Source of the DNA: Anaerocolumna sp.
GTDB lineage: Bacteria > Bacillota > Clostridia > Lachnospirales > Lachnospiraceae
Direction: 5' to 3'
Length of the DNA stretch: 64,000 bases
Assembly (NCBI GenBank): GCA_029239975.1
Contig: JARBTX010000009.1
Location: 1-64,000 of the forward strand
Below, one piece after another: positions 55,359 through 63,989 of the stretch. The position numbers and the translations under genes were made by a program. The notes beneath the pieces were generated by a model. The model ran no database searches. It saw nothing but the letters and a program-made list of their open reading frames with translations, and had not been told where the DNA came from. Each line of letters begins with the position of its first letter. The stretch's first letter is position 1.

Positions 55359-56882
55359 CTATTGATTTTCTTTTTGATCCCAATTTAGTTTAGTAAATTC
55401 TGCATACTCTTTACTATCTTCTTTTGACGACACTGCATACATTGCCATAACAACTCCAGTAAAACCACCTGCAACTTCAGAAGATAAGTATTTTGCTTGC
55501 GCACTTCCCAAAAAGATTTCTTCATTGCCTACTAGACAGTAAAAATAATAGTTAATTGGATCAGAAACTATTTTTAATACAATAGAATCATCTTCACTTA
55601 TTATCCTTGTCTGGTTAACAATTGCGTTTATATCACCAATACATAATCTTAACATAACTTTTCTTTCGTTATTCTCATTCGTTACCGCAAGATCATAATG
55701 GTGATTTTCATCCATATAGAAAGTCGCGCCAGCTTCTTTTGCATTACTATTTATATTAACTTTAAGATTCGTGTAAAATTCTGATTGGCGTATTCCTATA
55801 AAGGTTGGTGTATCTCTGTCATTGATAGAAACCGTTGTTCCTTTAAGACGAATACCGTCTTCAATAAATTCATAATTTTCTTTTTTAGGATCTCTTAAAT
55901 ATACCCATCTTAATTCATTGTCTCCTAACGTGCTAGAGGAAACGTTATAATTCATCGCAGATTGAGCACTTGTGGTTTTTATATCCATTTCCATAACTTG
56001 TTCTACAGTACCATTTATACCAGCTTCAAACCAGCCATCATCTCTCCACTTTACAGGCACTAAAAATACTTCTCTTCCCAAATGATGATATGGTACCCAC
56101 ATCCCCGCCTGACGGAATCCTAAGCATACCATAAAAGTATTACCATACTCATCTTCTACTAAGTCCGCATGTCCAATTCCTTGAATGACACTTTGATGGC
56201 CCCCAAGATTACGATTCGTTACTACTGGGTTATTTTCATAAGGCGTAAATGGACCATAAGGAGTTGTTCCCCTTGCATAAGTAATCATGTGACCATATTC
56301 TGTACCACCTTCTGCTGCCATCAGATAATACCATTCTCCGAATCGATATAAATGTGGAGATTCTAAGTAACGACCACCACTACCCTTCCATATAGGACGG
56401 CTATCTGTTAATCGCTCTCCAGTTTTTATATCTATCTCGCATTGAAAAATGCATCCCTTGCCATCATCATCACTACCATTACTCATAAAATAAGCTTTAC
56501 CATTTTCAAAAAATAAAGATGGATCAATTCCGCCTTGATCTACGAAAATTGGCTCAGACCACTCACCATATATATCAGTTGTACTAACATAGAAATTCTT
56601 ATGGTAGGTATCGTTAGTTGTAACCATATAAAAAGTTCCTTCGTGAAAACGAATGGTAGGTGCAAATACTCCACCAGAACTATTAATTTTGTGTAGGTTT
56701 ACTTGGCTATTTCTCGTAAAACAATGTCCAATTTGTTTCCAATGAACTAAGTTATCACTCTCAAATATAGGTACTCCAGGAAAGAACTGAAATGAACTGC
56801 ACACCATATAATATTTGCCATTTGCTTTGCATATACTTGGGTCTGGATAAAAACCACGAATTATTGGATTATTTACTAACAT
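55359..56882 (-). CDS. Glycoside hydrolase family 43 (xylosidase/arabinofuranosidase type)
   Basis: 507 aa from the ATG with AAAGGAG six bases upstream. The five-bladed GH43 propeller carries the catalytic set: base Asp in IIRGFYPDPSIC (~14), pKa-setting Asp in QGGIDPSLFF (~125) and acid Glu in GGRYLESPHLYR (~185). A C-terminal ~190-residue beta-sandwich follows, as in beta-xylosidases of the GH43_11/12 type. No signal peptide, so it probably acts in the cytoplasm on imported xylo- or arabino-oligosaccharides. Leader contains repeat element C. Confidence 0.88.
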   Translation of the reverse strand: MLVNNPIIRGFYPDPSICKANGKYYMVCSSFQFFPGVPIFESDNLVHWKQIGHCFTRNSQVNLHKINSSGGVFAPTIRFHEGTFYMVTTNDTYHKNFYVSTTDIYGEWSEPIFVDQGGIDPSLFFENGKAYFMSNGSDDDGKGCIFQCEIDIKTGERLTDSRPIWKGSGGRYLESPHLYRFGEWYYLMAAEGGTEYGHMITYARGTTPYGPFTPYENNPVVTNRNLGGHQSVIQGIGHADLVEDEYGNTFMVCLGFRQAGMWVPYHHLGREVFLVPVKWRDDGWFEAGINGTVEQVMEMDIKTTSAQSAMNYNVSSSTLGDNELRWVYLRDPKKENYEFIEDGIRLKGTTVSINDRDTPTFIGIRQSEFYTNLKVNINSNAKEAGATFYMDENHHYDLAVTNENNERKVMLRLCIGDINAIVNQTRIISEDDSIVLKIVSDPINYYFYCLVGNEEIFLGSAQAKYLSSEVAGGFTGVVMAMYAVSSKEDSKEYAEFTKLNWDQKENQ

Positions 56883-56907
56883 GCTATCTCCTTTCAAATA
56901 TACGTAT

Positions 56908-57003
56908 AATATAGACAATTACAGCACGATACAGATAAGGCATAGAATCTATTATAAAAATTTAATAGTATAACTGTAATTTTGTAATTGCCTAAACTAT
57001 AAA
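56908..57003 (-). repeat. Leader repeat element, copy C (diverged)
   Basis: Ends TATAGACAATTACA and TGTAATTGCCTAAACTATA are imperfect inverted repeats starting 26 bp before the GH43 start. The minus-strand near-gene arm (GTAATTGTCTATATTATA) resembles that of copy B (GCAATTGCCTATAATTATAG). The centre is not recognisably shared. Confidence 0.4.
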
Positions 57004-57178
57004 ACATTTTATATCTATATTATACATATGATAATTCGGATTTCCTTAAATATACTGACATATATCAGCACATTTTGGACATGAATTTCTTGAGATATGT
57101 ATTTCATCTCTCAAAGATTTTTTATTTATAAAAATCTGAAATAACTTGTCCTTCTACCAACTTGTGCATATATTTTAA

Positions 57179-57988
57179 TTACATATTTTGAATAAAATTA
57201 TATAACCAATCTCTTTCCCTTCTAGAAATCTCATTATCATTTTGATTGTTATCATAGAGTCTTCTGGTTGCTACGATTGGCATACACATTAGAATCAAAT
57301 CTTTACTGATTCCCGCTAATGTACAATAGTTATTTATGTAGTCATTATTAAAATTAGTAAACAACTCTGCAACTTTTTCGCCAAGTAAATGAGAAACAAC
57401 TGGCGAATTTAACGTCATATAACTCCAGGCTACATCAAAGATAGGATTACCAGAACAAGCTCCATTCCAGTCAATTACGATATATTTTCCATTACTATTA
57501 AGTATATTTAGTGGTTGATAATCGCCATGACAGAGTTTATTATCCTTTGGGAAACTATCAAGAAGATCTAGTAATAATTCTCTTTTTTCTTTTGATATAT
57601 TTTCTAATTCGAGAATACGATTTTTTAGAAAATCATATTGAGATGGTAATTCTATTATACTTTTCTTATGTATATCTATATGTAATTTAGCATATAAATA
57701 CCCCATCTCTGTTTCATAACAGCCATTTAATAGTGGATCTGCTAACACCTTACCTTCTACACGTTCATAGATTAATGCTTTTTTCCCATTTAGATCTATT
57801 GAGCCAATAAGTTCAGGTATATCAAGGGACGTTTTATTTAATAACTCCCCGATATATTTTTCATTATGAATAACTCCGTCAGATATATGGGGTTTATAAA
57901 TCTTTATAACTGCATTATCACCATACTCATATACATTGGATGTTCCACCATTACCAATTTCTTTTCCTATCATAATATCTACATTCAT
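57179..57988 (-). CDS. APH/Ser-Thr-kinase-fold phosphotransferase
   Basis: 269 aa. N-lobe GNGGTSNVYEYGDNAVIKIY has a Gly-rich loop and a Lys; the Brenner motif LCHGDYQPLNIL (~152-163) and IDWNGACSGNP give the catalytic Asp and metal Asp. Resembles small-molecule kinases of the APH family. Only 8 bases separate it from the FakA-like gene, with a weak AAGAAG SD; an ATG at codon 6 is an alternative start. Third gene of a three-gene unit with an atypical protein kinase. Confidence 0.8.
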   Translation of the reverse strand: MNVDIMIGKEIGNGGTSNVYEYGDNAVIKIYKPHISDGVIHNEKYIGELLNKTSLDIPELIGSIDLNGKKALIYERVEGKVLADPLLNGCYETEMGYLYAKLHIDIHKKSIIELPSQYDFLKNRILELENISKEKRELLLDLLDSFPKDNKLCHGDYQPLNILNSNGKYIVIDWNGACSGNPIFDVAWSYMTLNSPVVSHLLGEKVAELFTNFNNDYINNYCTLAGISKDLILMCMPIVATRRLYDNNQNDNEISRRERDWLYNFIQNM

Positions 57989-57996
57989 CTTCTTGG

Positions 57997-58248
57997 CTAC
58001 CCTTGTAGACCATTTGCTTGGCGTTCCATATTTTCAACGACGATATCATGAATATCTCCTAAAGATGCACAATATTCAAGTAACTTCCATGGTGTATTTG
58101 TGTGAAAATGTATTTTTATCATTTCATCGTCACCAACTGCAAGCAAGCAATCGCCTTCGATATTGCTTGTGATGTAATCATTGATTGTGTCTTCTGATAA
58201 GTCATGTCCTTCAATTAATAATTGAGTATCAAATTTAAATTCTAGCAT
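57997..58248 (-). CDS. Free-standing FakA/YloV-type domain (83 aa)
   Basis: The sequence GDCLLAVGDDEMIKIHFHTN, continuing in frame to a WKLLEYCASLGDIHDI segment and VENMERQ, matches the C-terminal-middle segment of FakA/YloV (GDSLLVVADDELVKVHVHSE and IKIENMREQ). There the His residues form part of the fatty-acid kinase domain. Here it is a separate gene with SD AAGGAG. There is no DAK2 nucleotide domain and no DegV-like partner nearby. It lies between a protein-kinase-like gene and an APH gene, suggesting a regulatory or scaffold role. Confidence 0.75.
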   Translation of the reverse strand: MLEFKFDTQLLIEGHDLSEDTINDYITSNIEGDCLLAVGDDEMIKIHFHTNTPWKLLEYCASLGDIHDIVVENMERQANGLQG

Positions 58249-58269
58249 AATAAAATCTCCTTTTCGTTA

Positions 58270-59181
58270 TTAAAAATGATTTTTTAAAGCTTGGTTCCAT
58301 GCAAGATGAAACTCTGTTATAGTTTTAAAACGATTATCTCTTTCTAAGTTCACCGCTTTTAAAGCAACTTCAAACACATGTTTATCCAAATTCCAATTAT
58401 CTATAGAACACGGAAAAAATGAATTTCTTAGGTATCTTTCCTTTATATCATTCTCACTAAATTGTCCAAAAAAATGAAATATCAAAGCTCCTAGAGTATA
58501 AATATTAGTTATTTCATCGATACATGCACCATAAACATATTCTTCCGGAGCTTTCAATCTCTTAGTTCCGAAAAAGCACTCACCCATATCATTAACAGCT
58601 GGTTTTTTCCTATAAAAATCTATATCACAAATCGTTGTGGTATCTGTATCAAAATTATACATTATACTTCCATCATAAAAGTCCACTGCAACATAATTAT
58701 TCATAGCTACAGTTTCAAAAAATGAAAATATTGTATCAACAGTCTTTAATTTCTTATAATTTGGCAAATCTTTAAATCTACTAGATGGCTTTTTAAAATT
58801 AGGATTTTTAGAATAATATTCAAAATTCCAATGATCAAATAAACACTCTCCATCAACCCACTCAAATACAGCAACATAATAATATTCAAATGGATAATGT
58901 TCAATTAATTTGACTAAATTCTGATGATTCAATTTTTTATATATCTCTGCTGCATTTTTTAGAATTTTAATGGATTCATCGGGTGTTATTTCAGCTTCGG
59001 TAGTTTTTGCACCTGCAATTTTTATAAAATACTTTTTATTCTTGTTCATTAACCCAAAGCATATACACCCAGAACCTGTTTGGTCAATTACCTTAAAAAT
59101 TGTTCCATACTTTTTAATCCATGAAAAATCTTGATATTCTTTTAATCTAAATTCTACATTATCAAGCTTTACAACTATCAT
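58270..59181 (-). CDS. Eukaryotic-like protein kinase, atypical
   Basis: 303 aa. Motifs in order: Lys in KYFIKIAG (~50), helix-C Glu in NAAEIYKKL, hinge AVFEWVDGE, catalytic loop YVAVDFYDGSIMYN (D..N, with HRD replaced by AVD), DFG-equivalent CDIDFYR, and APE in RLKAPEEYVYG. No transmembrane or PASTA part, so cytoplasmic. The G-loop is degenerate, but the catalytic residues Lys, Asp, Asn and DxD remain. First gene of the unit with the FakA-like domain and an APH kinase. SD AGGAGA. Promoter at 59367-59396. Confidence 0.82.
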   Translation of the reverse strand: MIVVKLDNVEFRLKEYQDFSWIKKYGTIFKVIDQTGSGCICFGLMNKNKKYFIKIAGAKTTEAEITPDESIKILKNAAEIYKKLNHQNLVKLIEHYPFEYYYVAVFEWVDGECLFDHWNFEYYSKNPNFKKPSSRFKDLPNYKKLKTVDTIFSFFETVAMNNYVAVDFYDGSIMYNFDTDTTTICDIDFYRKKPAVNDMGECFFGTKRLKAPEEYVYGACIDEITNIYTLGALIFHFFGQFSENDIKERYLRNSFFPCSIDNWNLDKHVFEVALKAVNLERDNRFKTITEFHLAWNQALKNHF

Positions 59182-59366
59182 ATTGTCTCCTATGGTTTAT
59201 ACTCTTTGCTAATGGCACTTATTGTAATCATTTTTATTCTCCGTAATTTATGCCTCACTTAACATGTCTTAATAGTTAATCCACTTCACCTATAATGCAC
59301 TAAACTATGATTTATTATTTTAAACTTAGTTCTGCTTTCTTATATTGAATCAAGTTATTTCGTCTT

Positions 59367-59396
59367 ATTATACTCTTCCACATTTTGGTAAGTCAA
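59367..59396 (-). promoter_or_regulatory. Promoter of the kinase unit
   Basis: TTGACT, 18-bp spacer, TATAAT on the minus strand, giving a ~180-nt leader. The spacer TACCAAAATGTGGAA is identical to that of the promoter at 61281-61309, and flanking sequence is also similar. The remainder of the 308-bp gap 59182-59489 holds only this and the terminator below. Confidence 0.7.
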
Positions 59397-59443
59397 TGTA
59401 TAATACTTAAAAATATCTGTTCAAGTATTATTTTTATAAAAAA

Positions 59444-59467
59444 GAGCTCATCTTTATAGATGAACTC
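59444..59467 (-). terminator. Terminator of XRE pseudogene unit
   Basis: GAGCTCATCT / AGATGAACTC (one mismatch) with a short loop, then TTTTTTATAA on the minus strand. Confidence 0.75.
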
Positions 59468-59489
59468 CTTCTTAATATGACTTTGAATA

Positions 59490-60268
59490 TTATAAAAACT
59501 TCTCTATAATATATTGTGATAACATATGTTTATCTAAGAAAGGTGCAATAGGACTGATAGACTTTATACCATCTTTTTGTATTGCCTTTTCAGCTAATGA
59601 GTTAAGATAATCTTTATCCACAAACGGTGCTATTTCTTCAAAATGCTTAAAACCAGATTCAGCATATTCTCTCTCAGCAATTTGTTGCAAAGTACTTTTA
59701 GCGATAAAAGGAATAATGTGAATCAATACTGAGAGACCTTTTTTTTCGTATATATTGAATGCAAGTTCACTTAGGAAATCATTTTTTACAAATGGTGCAA
59801 CAACTTCTAATAAATCATAATTTTCTGACTTCACTGCTTTCGAAACTATTTCATGAACAATATCTTGCTAACAAACGGTAGAATTCCCTCAATCTCTGAC
59901 AAATCATCTGACAGATTTGAATGTTTAAATATCTGATCTGCTTGTTCTGGTTTAATGATAGGAGCAATTTTTTTAAATTCATTTGTATCTAAGATGTTAT
60001 GGTTTAAAAATTCTACTGTATTATTTGTTATAACACTTTCAAGAAGATTAGAATTTTCCCCCAACAATTCATCAATAGTAACTTCGAATAATTGAACCAA
60101 TTCAGGAAGTTTTGATATATCAGGCATAGATATTCCCCGCTCCCAATTTGATACCGCTTGAAAGCTAATATTCATTTTATCTGCTAATTCCATTTGTGTC
60201 ATATTTTTTGATTTACGAAGCTCTGAGATATTCTTCCCTATGTTTTCCATATTAAACATAACTTTCAT
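59490..60268 (-). pseudogene. XRE regulator with PFV-type helical repeats, single-base frameshift
   Basis: The first part (~140 codons) has an HTH (MTQMELADKMNISFQAVSNW) and begins repeats of the form xxIxPFV. It ends at a stop after PFVSKILFMK. One base shift at 59864-59866 restores PFVSKDIVHEIVSKAVKSEN, running straight into the second ORF (LLEVVAPFVKNDFLSELA, then three more repeats). So a single gene of ~255 codons lost one base. It could be a recent mutation, a sequencing error or a natural switch. GAAAGG precedes the first ATG; codons 4 and 7 are alternative starts. Confidence 0.8.
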
Positions 60269-60409
60269 CCTTTCTACAAGAAGTATTCAACCCGGGTTTT
60301 TCTTGTAAATTAATAGTAATCTAAATACGACCAATTTTCTAACAATTGCTAATTGAATAGAATATTCTTCTAATTCAATTTATAGTTGAATTTTGTAAAA
60401 GTGATTTAA

Positions 60410-61195
60410 CTACTTTCTGCAAATTAATATTGCATGGTTAGCTAATCCTGCACAATATTCACTACCCATAATTATATCAGCATAATGAAACCATACTTTT
60501 CGTTGTTCTAAATTAAAATTTTCAATAATATCATCGGTTAGAAGAAAGTCCAATCCAGCCAATCTTTCGTGAGATAACCCCACTTTTTTTGCTTCTGCTA
60601 TCATCTCTTCGGGCATTGAATAGAAAAAAATATCTGGATTTACATCATCAATGCTTTTAGTCAACACATTTTCATCTATCTTAGCTGTTAGAACTTTATC
60701 CCAACCAAACGCGGGCGCAAATTTTGCAATCACTCCAGTTTTATTTATAAAGGCAAATGCTACTATTCCGTCAGGTTTACAAATTCTCTCACATTCTGCC
60801 ATACATTTAGCACGACCTTCTGGATTTAGATGATACATTGGTCCAAGACATAATACAACGTCAAAAGAATTATCACCTATATTATTTAAATCAGTAGCAT
60901 CTCCGACTTCTGCTTTTACATTATGGTATCCACTTTCTTGTATCAATTCCTGAAACACTTGAATATTAGCAGGTGATAAATCAATGCCCACATATTCTTT
61001 ACATGAGTCAGCAAAATGCATACCATAATATCCACCGCCACAGCCCATTTCTAGAATTTTCTTATCTTTTGATATATACTGTTTTAATATCTTCTTAGTA
61101 TTTATAAACTCCATTCCATAGAGTCCAGCTTCTTTCGCTCTATTAATTTCATTCCCTGATGCGTATGCGTTTATTACCATTTGTTTATTATCCAT
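60410..61195 (-). CDS. Class I SAM-dependent methyltransferase
   Basis: 261 aa. Motif I ILEMGCGGGYYGMHFA (~48-63), acidic YVGIDLSP, motif II-like SFDVVLCLGPMYHL (~108-121), and ICKPDGIVAFAF. Typical UbiE/BioC-like small-molecule methyltransferase; the substrate is unknown. SD GGGGGAAG. Promoter at 61281-61309. Confidence 0.85.
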   Translation of the reverse strand: MDNKQMVINAYASGNEINRAKEAGLYGMEFINTKKILKQYISKDKKILEMGCGGGYYGMHFADSCKEYVGIDLSPANIQVFQELIQESGYHNVKAEVGDATDLNNIGDNSFDVVLCLGPMYHLNPEGRAKCMAECERICKPDGIVAFAFINKTGVIAKFAPAFGWDKVLTAKIDENVLTKSIDDVNPDIFFYSMPEEMIAEAKKVGLSHERLAGLDFLLTDDIIENFNLEQRKVWFHYADIIMGSEYCAGLANHAILICRK

Positions 61196-61280
61196 ATCCT
61201 GCTTCCCCCATATGTATGAATCATAACAGTTGCGAGTAAGTAAAAACTCATTTTTTTATTTTGATTAAGTATTTCGTTTC

Positions 61281-61309
61281 ATTATACTTTCCACATTTTG
61301 GTAAGTCAA
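61281..61309 (-). promoter_or_regulatory. Promoter of the methyltransferase gene
   Basis: TTGACT, 17-bp spacer, TATAAT on the minus strand, about 85 bases before the start codon. Spacer and flanks nearly duplicate the promoter at 59367-59396. Confidence 0.75.
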
Positions 61310-61325
61310 TCCAAATGTAATAAAA

Positions 61326-61362
61326 CTCCCTTAATGGTAGATGGCTAAAACCATTAAGGGAG
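61326..61362 (-). terminator. Terminator hairpin
   Basis: CTCCCTTAATGGT / ACCATTAAGGGAG, a 13-bp perfect stem with 11-base loop, TTTTA on the minus side. With the next hairpin it isolates the zinc-ribbon/XRE-VOC unit from the methyltransferase promoter within the 381-bp gap 61196-61576. Confidence 0.75.
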
Positions 61363-61440
61363 AAATTATTTACTAGATTTATGATTTTTATTAAGTTTTT
61401 TCTGTGATTTTATCGGTAATCATAATTTTTAAAGCCAACA

Positions 61441-61467
61441 AAGAACTCTACATTCTGAAGAGTTCTT
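61441..61467. terminator. Second terminator-like hairpin
   Basis: AAGAACTCT / AGAGTTCTT with a nine-base loop; T-rich flank is on the plus side. Confidence 0.55.
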
Positions 61468-61576
61468 TGTTTGTAATTTAGTCAATTTGGATTTCTATTG
61501 TTTCATTGATAAATGCAATCATAATTCTATGTTAGAACAGAATTTATTATTCGACAATTGATCAATAATGCAATTC

Positions 61577-61837
61577 TTAAGTAATCTTTCTCCATCTTTT
61601 TAGATTTGGGAAATAGTCCATCATTTTTCTTCTGGCAACTTCTTCATCAGGACAATCTGTATCATTTATTCTAAAAGGAATACAACTTTCAATCATTTCT
61701 TCCATAGTTTCGTTTTTTCCAAAAGAACCATTTGGAAAACAGTAACGGCAATAATCTTTATTTTCGCTACCATCTTCATTTTTTCCATAGTTATTTACTT
61801 CCATAATCATTCCACAACTTTGACATACATCACTCAT
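61577..61837 (-). CDS. Zinc-ribbon protein
   Basis: 86 aa. CQSCGMIM (~5) and CRYCFPNG (~31) are the two CxxC knuckles of the 'putative zinc ribbon' family (zinc_ribbon_2 type); a helical tail CIPFRINDTDCPDEEVAR follows. It overlaps the upstream XRE-VOC gene by 8 bases, indicating translational coupling. GGGG lies upstream of the ATG. Function unknown. Confidence 0.85.
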   Translation of the reverse strand: MSDVCQSCGMIMEVNNYGKNEDGSENKDYCRYCFPNGSFGKNETMEEMIESCIPFRINDTDCPDEEVARRKMMDYFPNLKRWRKIT

Positions 61838-62447
61838 TTTTTACTGTTTCCCCTTCACTCTCGTAATTACCTGTTATTTCAATTACATTGTTATCGGGGT
61901 CACGTAGATGAATGTAGTAATAAGCATCATGTACCTTAGTGATTTCTGTCATTTCACCAATATTTAGATGTTTTAATCTCCTAAATTCTAACAATAAATC
62001 TTCTACCCAAAAGTTAAGTACAAATTTGTAGTTTCTATCGTCTGAATAGATATGTCCTGGAAGATTATTTAGATTCATTAATGCTAAGCATTTATTATCA
62101 AAGAAAAATTCTGCAAATTTATCACCACAATTTCTAGTAGAAACTTTCATTGACAATAACTTCTCGTAATATTTTATGGATTTCTCAAAATCTTTTACAA
62201 CCAAATAAACACTTCCTAAATGTAGCTGTTGGTTGTTTCTCTTCCTTTCTTCGGCATCTAAGAGTAATTCATCTGTACTAATATTAAATAACTTACTCAT
62301 AGTAATAATTATCTCTAATTCAGGAACAGATTGACCAAGTTCCCACTTTGAAACGGATTGACGAGAGACTGATAATTTTTCAGCTAGTTGTTCTTGTGTT
62401 AGGTTATTATCTTGTCTTAATTTTTGAATTTGATTTCCGACTTCCAT
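61830..62447 (-). CDS. XRE regulator fused to a glyoxalase/VOC domain
   Basis: 205 aa from the ATG with GGAGGGAG upstream; the longest ORF adds 35 unlikely residues. HTH at ~8-60 (LTQEQLAEKLSVSRQSVSKW). VOC at ~75-195: GSVYLVVKDFEKSIKYYEKLL, KFAEFFFDNKCLALM, and the final DPDNNVIEITG, where metal or ligand residues sit in family members. The VOC part probably binds the inducing small molecule. A second regulator-VOC fusion (AraC type) is at 28802-29590. Coupled to the zinc-ribbon gene. Confidence 0.85.
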   Translation of the reverse strand: MEVGNQIQKLRQDNNLTQEQLAEKLSVSRQSVSKWELGQSVPELEIIITMSKLFNISTDELLLDAEERKRNNQQLHLGSVYLVVKDFEKSIKYYEKLLSMKVSTRNCGDKFAEFFFDNKCLALMNLNNLPGHIYSDDRNYKFVLNFWVEDLLLEFRRLKHLNIGEMTEITKVHDAYYYIHLRDPDNNVIEITGNYESEGETVKNE

Positions 62448-62463
62448 GTACTCCCTCCGATAA

Positions 62464-62493
62464 TTTGATATTTGAATTATATCAATTATCAAA
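62464..62493. promoter_or_regulatory. Dyad upstream of the XRE-VOC gene
   Basis: TTTGATA and TATCAAA face each other around a TATAAT-containing core on the minus strand, 17 bases before the start codon. A plausible autoregulatory operator over the -10 box. Confidence 0.4.
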
Positions 62494-62682
62494 CCGATAC
62501 ACCACCAATTATACTTTGAATTTACGCAACTAACAGTTGCTATATCATCCAATATAATTTATTAGTTGGCAGTGAAAAAAATTATTGTACATCTTTTCCA
62601 TCTAGAAAATTATTAAAATCAGTAATTAGCTAAGAGCTTCAATTATAACAACTTTGCTTCCATTTCAAAATGATATCTCCTT

Positions 62683-63444
62683 CTACCATTGATTAACAGC
62701 ATATTGAATGGCTAATCTTTGTTGTTTTAATAATTCTTCCGATAATTCATTATAAAGCGAATCAAGACCTTTCTCATGTGCCATGTAAGGTGGTGAATCA
62801 TTCCAAGAACCCATAGCACCAAAAACATCTGCAGTACTTGCAGCCATAAATAAATTATAATTTTTTATAGGCAATGAAATCCCTATTTCTGATGTTTCAT
62901 CTGTGCCGTCAATCAAAATAGATTGCGCATTAGCAAAAATATCTGCAAACTCAACACAATTAATTTCATGAGCTAATATTTTAATTTTTTCAAAAACTTT
63001 TATAAAACCATCTGTATTATCATCAAAAATAGGAATCCCTTGTGGTGGATTTTCCCAAAGGTGTTCCGTATAAGTGCAATCCCAAAGCCCTGATGAACTA
63101 TCATATTCCCAATATGATGTAAAATAAGTTACCATTCCATTTTTATAAAAGCATACTAACGTATTTTGTGACGAATTAGAAAATCCAAGTACACCTCTAT
63201 CTTTCACCATTAAAGGCATTAATAATTTTATATCAACTAATTCCCTAGAGAGACACTCTTGAAACCACTCATTTACATCAAAAGCTTTCCTAGATTTCTC
63301 GGTAAATGTTGTTTTCATCGGTAAAAATTCAAAAACAACACTATTTTCATATTTTATTAAATTGAATTTAATTGGTTTCTTTTCTTTTAAAGCATGCCTT
63401 GCTGCAATAACAATTCTACATGCTTGTAATGTTTCTCCATTCAT
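62683..63444 (-). CDS. Uncharacterised protein, 253 aa
   Basis: No family recognised. No signal peptide. Aromatic-rich: MVTYFTSYWEYDSSSGLWDCTY (~104-125) and GSWNDSPPYMAHEKGLDSLYNEL near the C-terminus. GGAGA lies about ten bases before the ATG. The gene 48 bases upstream is a GNAT acetyltransferase on the same strand, so they may be one unit. Confidence 0.6.
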   Translation of the reverse strand: MNGETLQACRIVIAARHALKEKKPIKFNLIKYENSVVFEFLPMKTTFTEKSRKAFDVNEWFQECLSRELVDIKLLMPLMVKDRGVLGFSNSSQNTLVCFYKNGMVTYFTSYWEYDSSSGLWDCTYTEHLWENPPQGIPIFDDNTDGFIKVFEKIKILAHEINCVEFADIFANAQSILIDGTDETSEIGISLPIKNYNLFMAASTADVFGAMGSWNDSPPYMAHEKGLDSLYNELSEELLKQQRLAIQYAVNQW

Positions 63445-63491
63445 AAAATTATTTCTCCATATTTCTTTCTTAAGATATTTTAATTACAAGT

Positions 63492-63989
63492 TTAGATATT
63501 CATTTCAAATTCTAATTCATCATTAAGTGGTATATTATCCATACCTTTTTTGGGTACATCAGGCTTTATTTTTCTTACAGTATCCATAGCTTTTACATAT
63601 AAATTAACTAAATGAAACCCTCTTTTTTGGAAAAACCCTATCGCTTTTAAATTATCATTTGTAGTAACAACACGACATAAGCTACATTGGTTATTTTTTG
63701 CATGTTCTTTCACTTTTTCTACTAACCCAGTTCCAATCCCCTTATTTTCAATTTTGGAATCCAGAGATAAAATCTCACATCTATTATTGGTTATTCTATA
63801 TGTTATTAGACCTATTATATTATCTTTATCGTAAATAACAAAACCATCCTCATCCTTCAAATCAAATACTTCCCCTTCTCTAAGCACCATTATTGTACTG
63901 CCCCATTCCATTCGTAGAAAATCAATAATTTTCTTTTTATCTTCATCTTTTATTTTTTTAATAGTATCCATCATTGCATCATTCTTCAT
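63492..63989 (-). CDS. GNAT-family N-acetyltransferase
   Basis: 165 aa, apparently complete. The acetyl-CoA pyrophosphate loop is in KIENKGIGTGLVEKVKEHAK (~80-98; Q/RxxGxG/A form), followed by VTTNDNLKAIGFFQKRGF with the AxxFYxxxGF-like tail typical of GNATs. The substrate is unknown. The start is uncertain: only 11 bases remain upstream in the window and they contain no SD, and ATGs at codons 6 and 7 are alternatives. Confidence 0.8.
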   Translation of the reverse strand: MKNDAMMDTIKKIKDEDKKKIIDFLRMEWGSTIMVLREGEVFDLKDEDGFVIYDKDNIIGLITYRITNNRCEILSLDSKIENKGIGTGLVEKVKEHAKNNQCSLCRVVTTNDNLKAIGFFQKRGFHLVNLYVKAMDTVRKIKPDVPKKGMDNIPLNDELEFEMNI

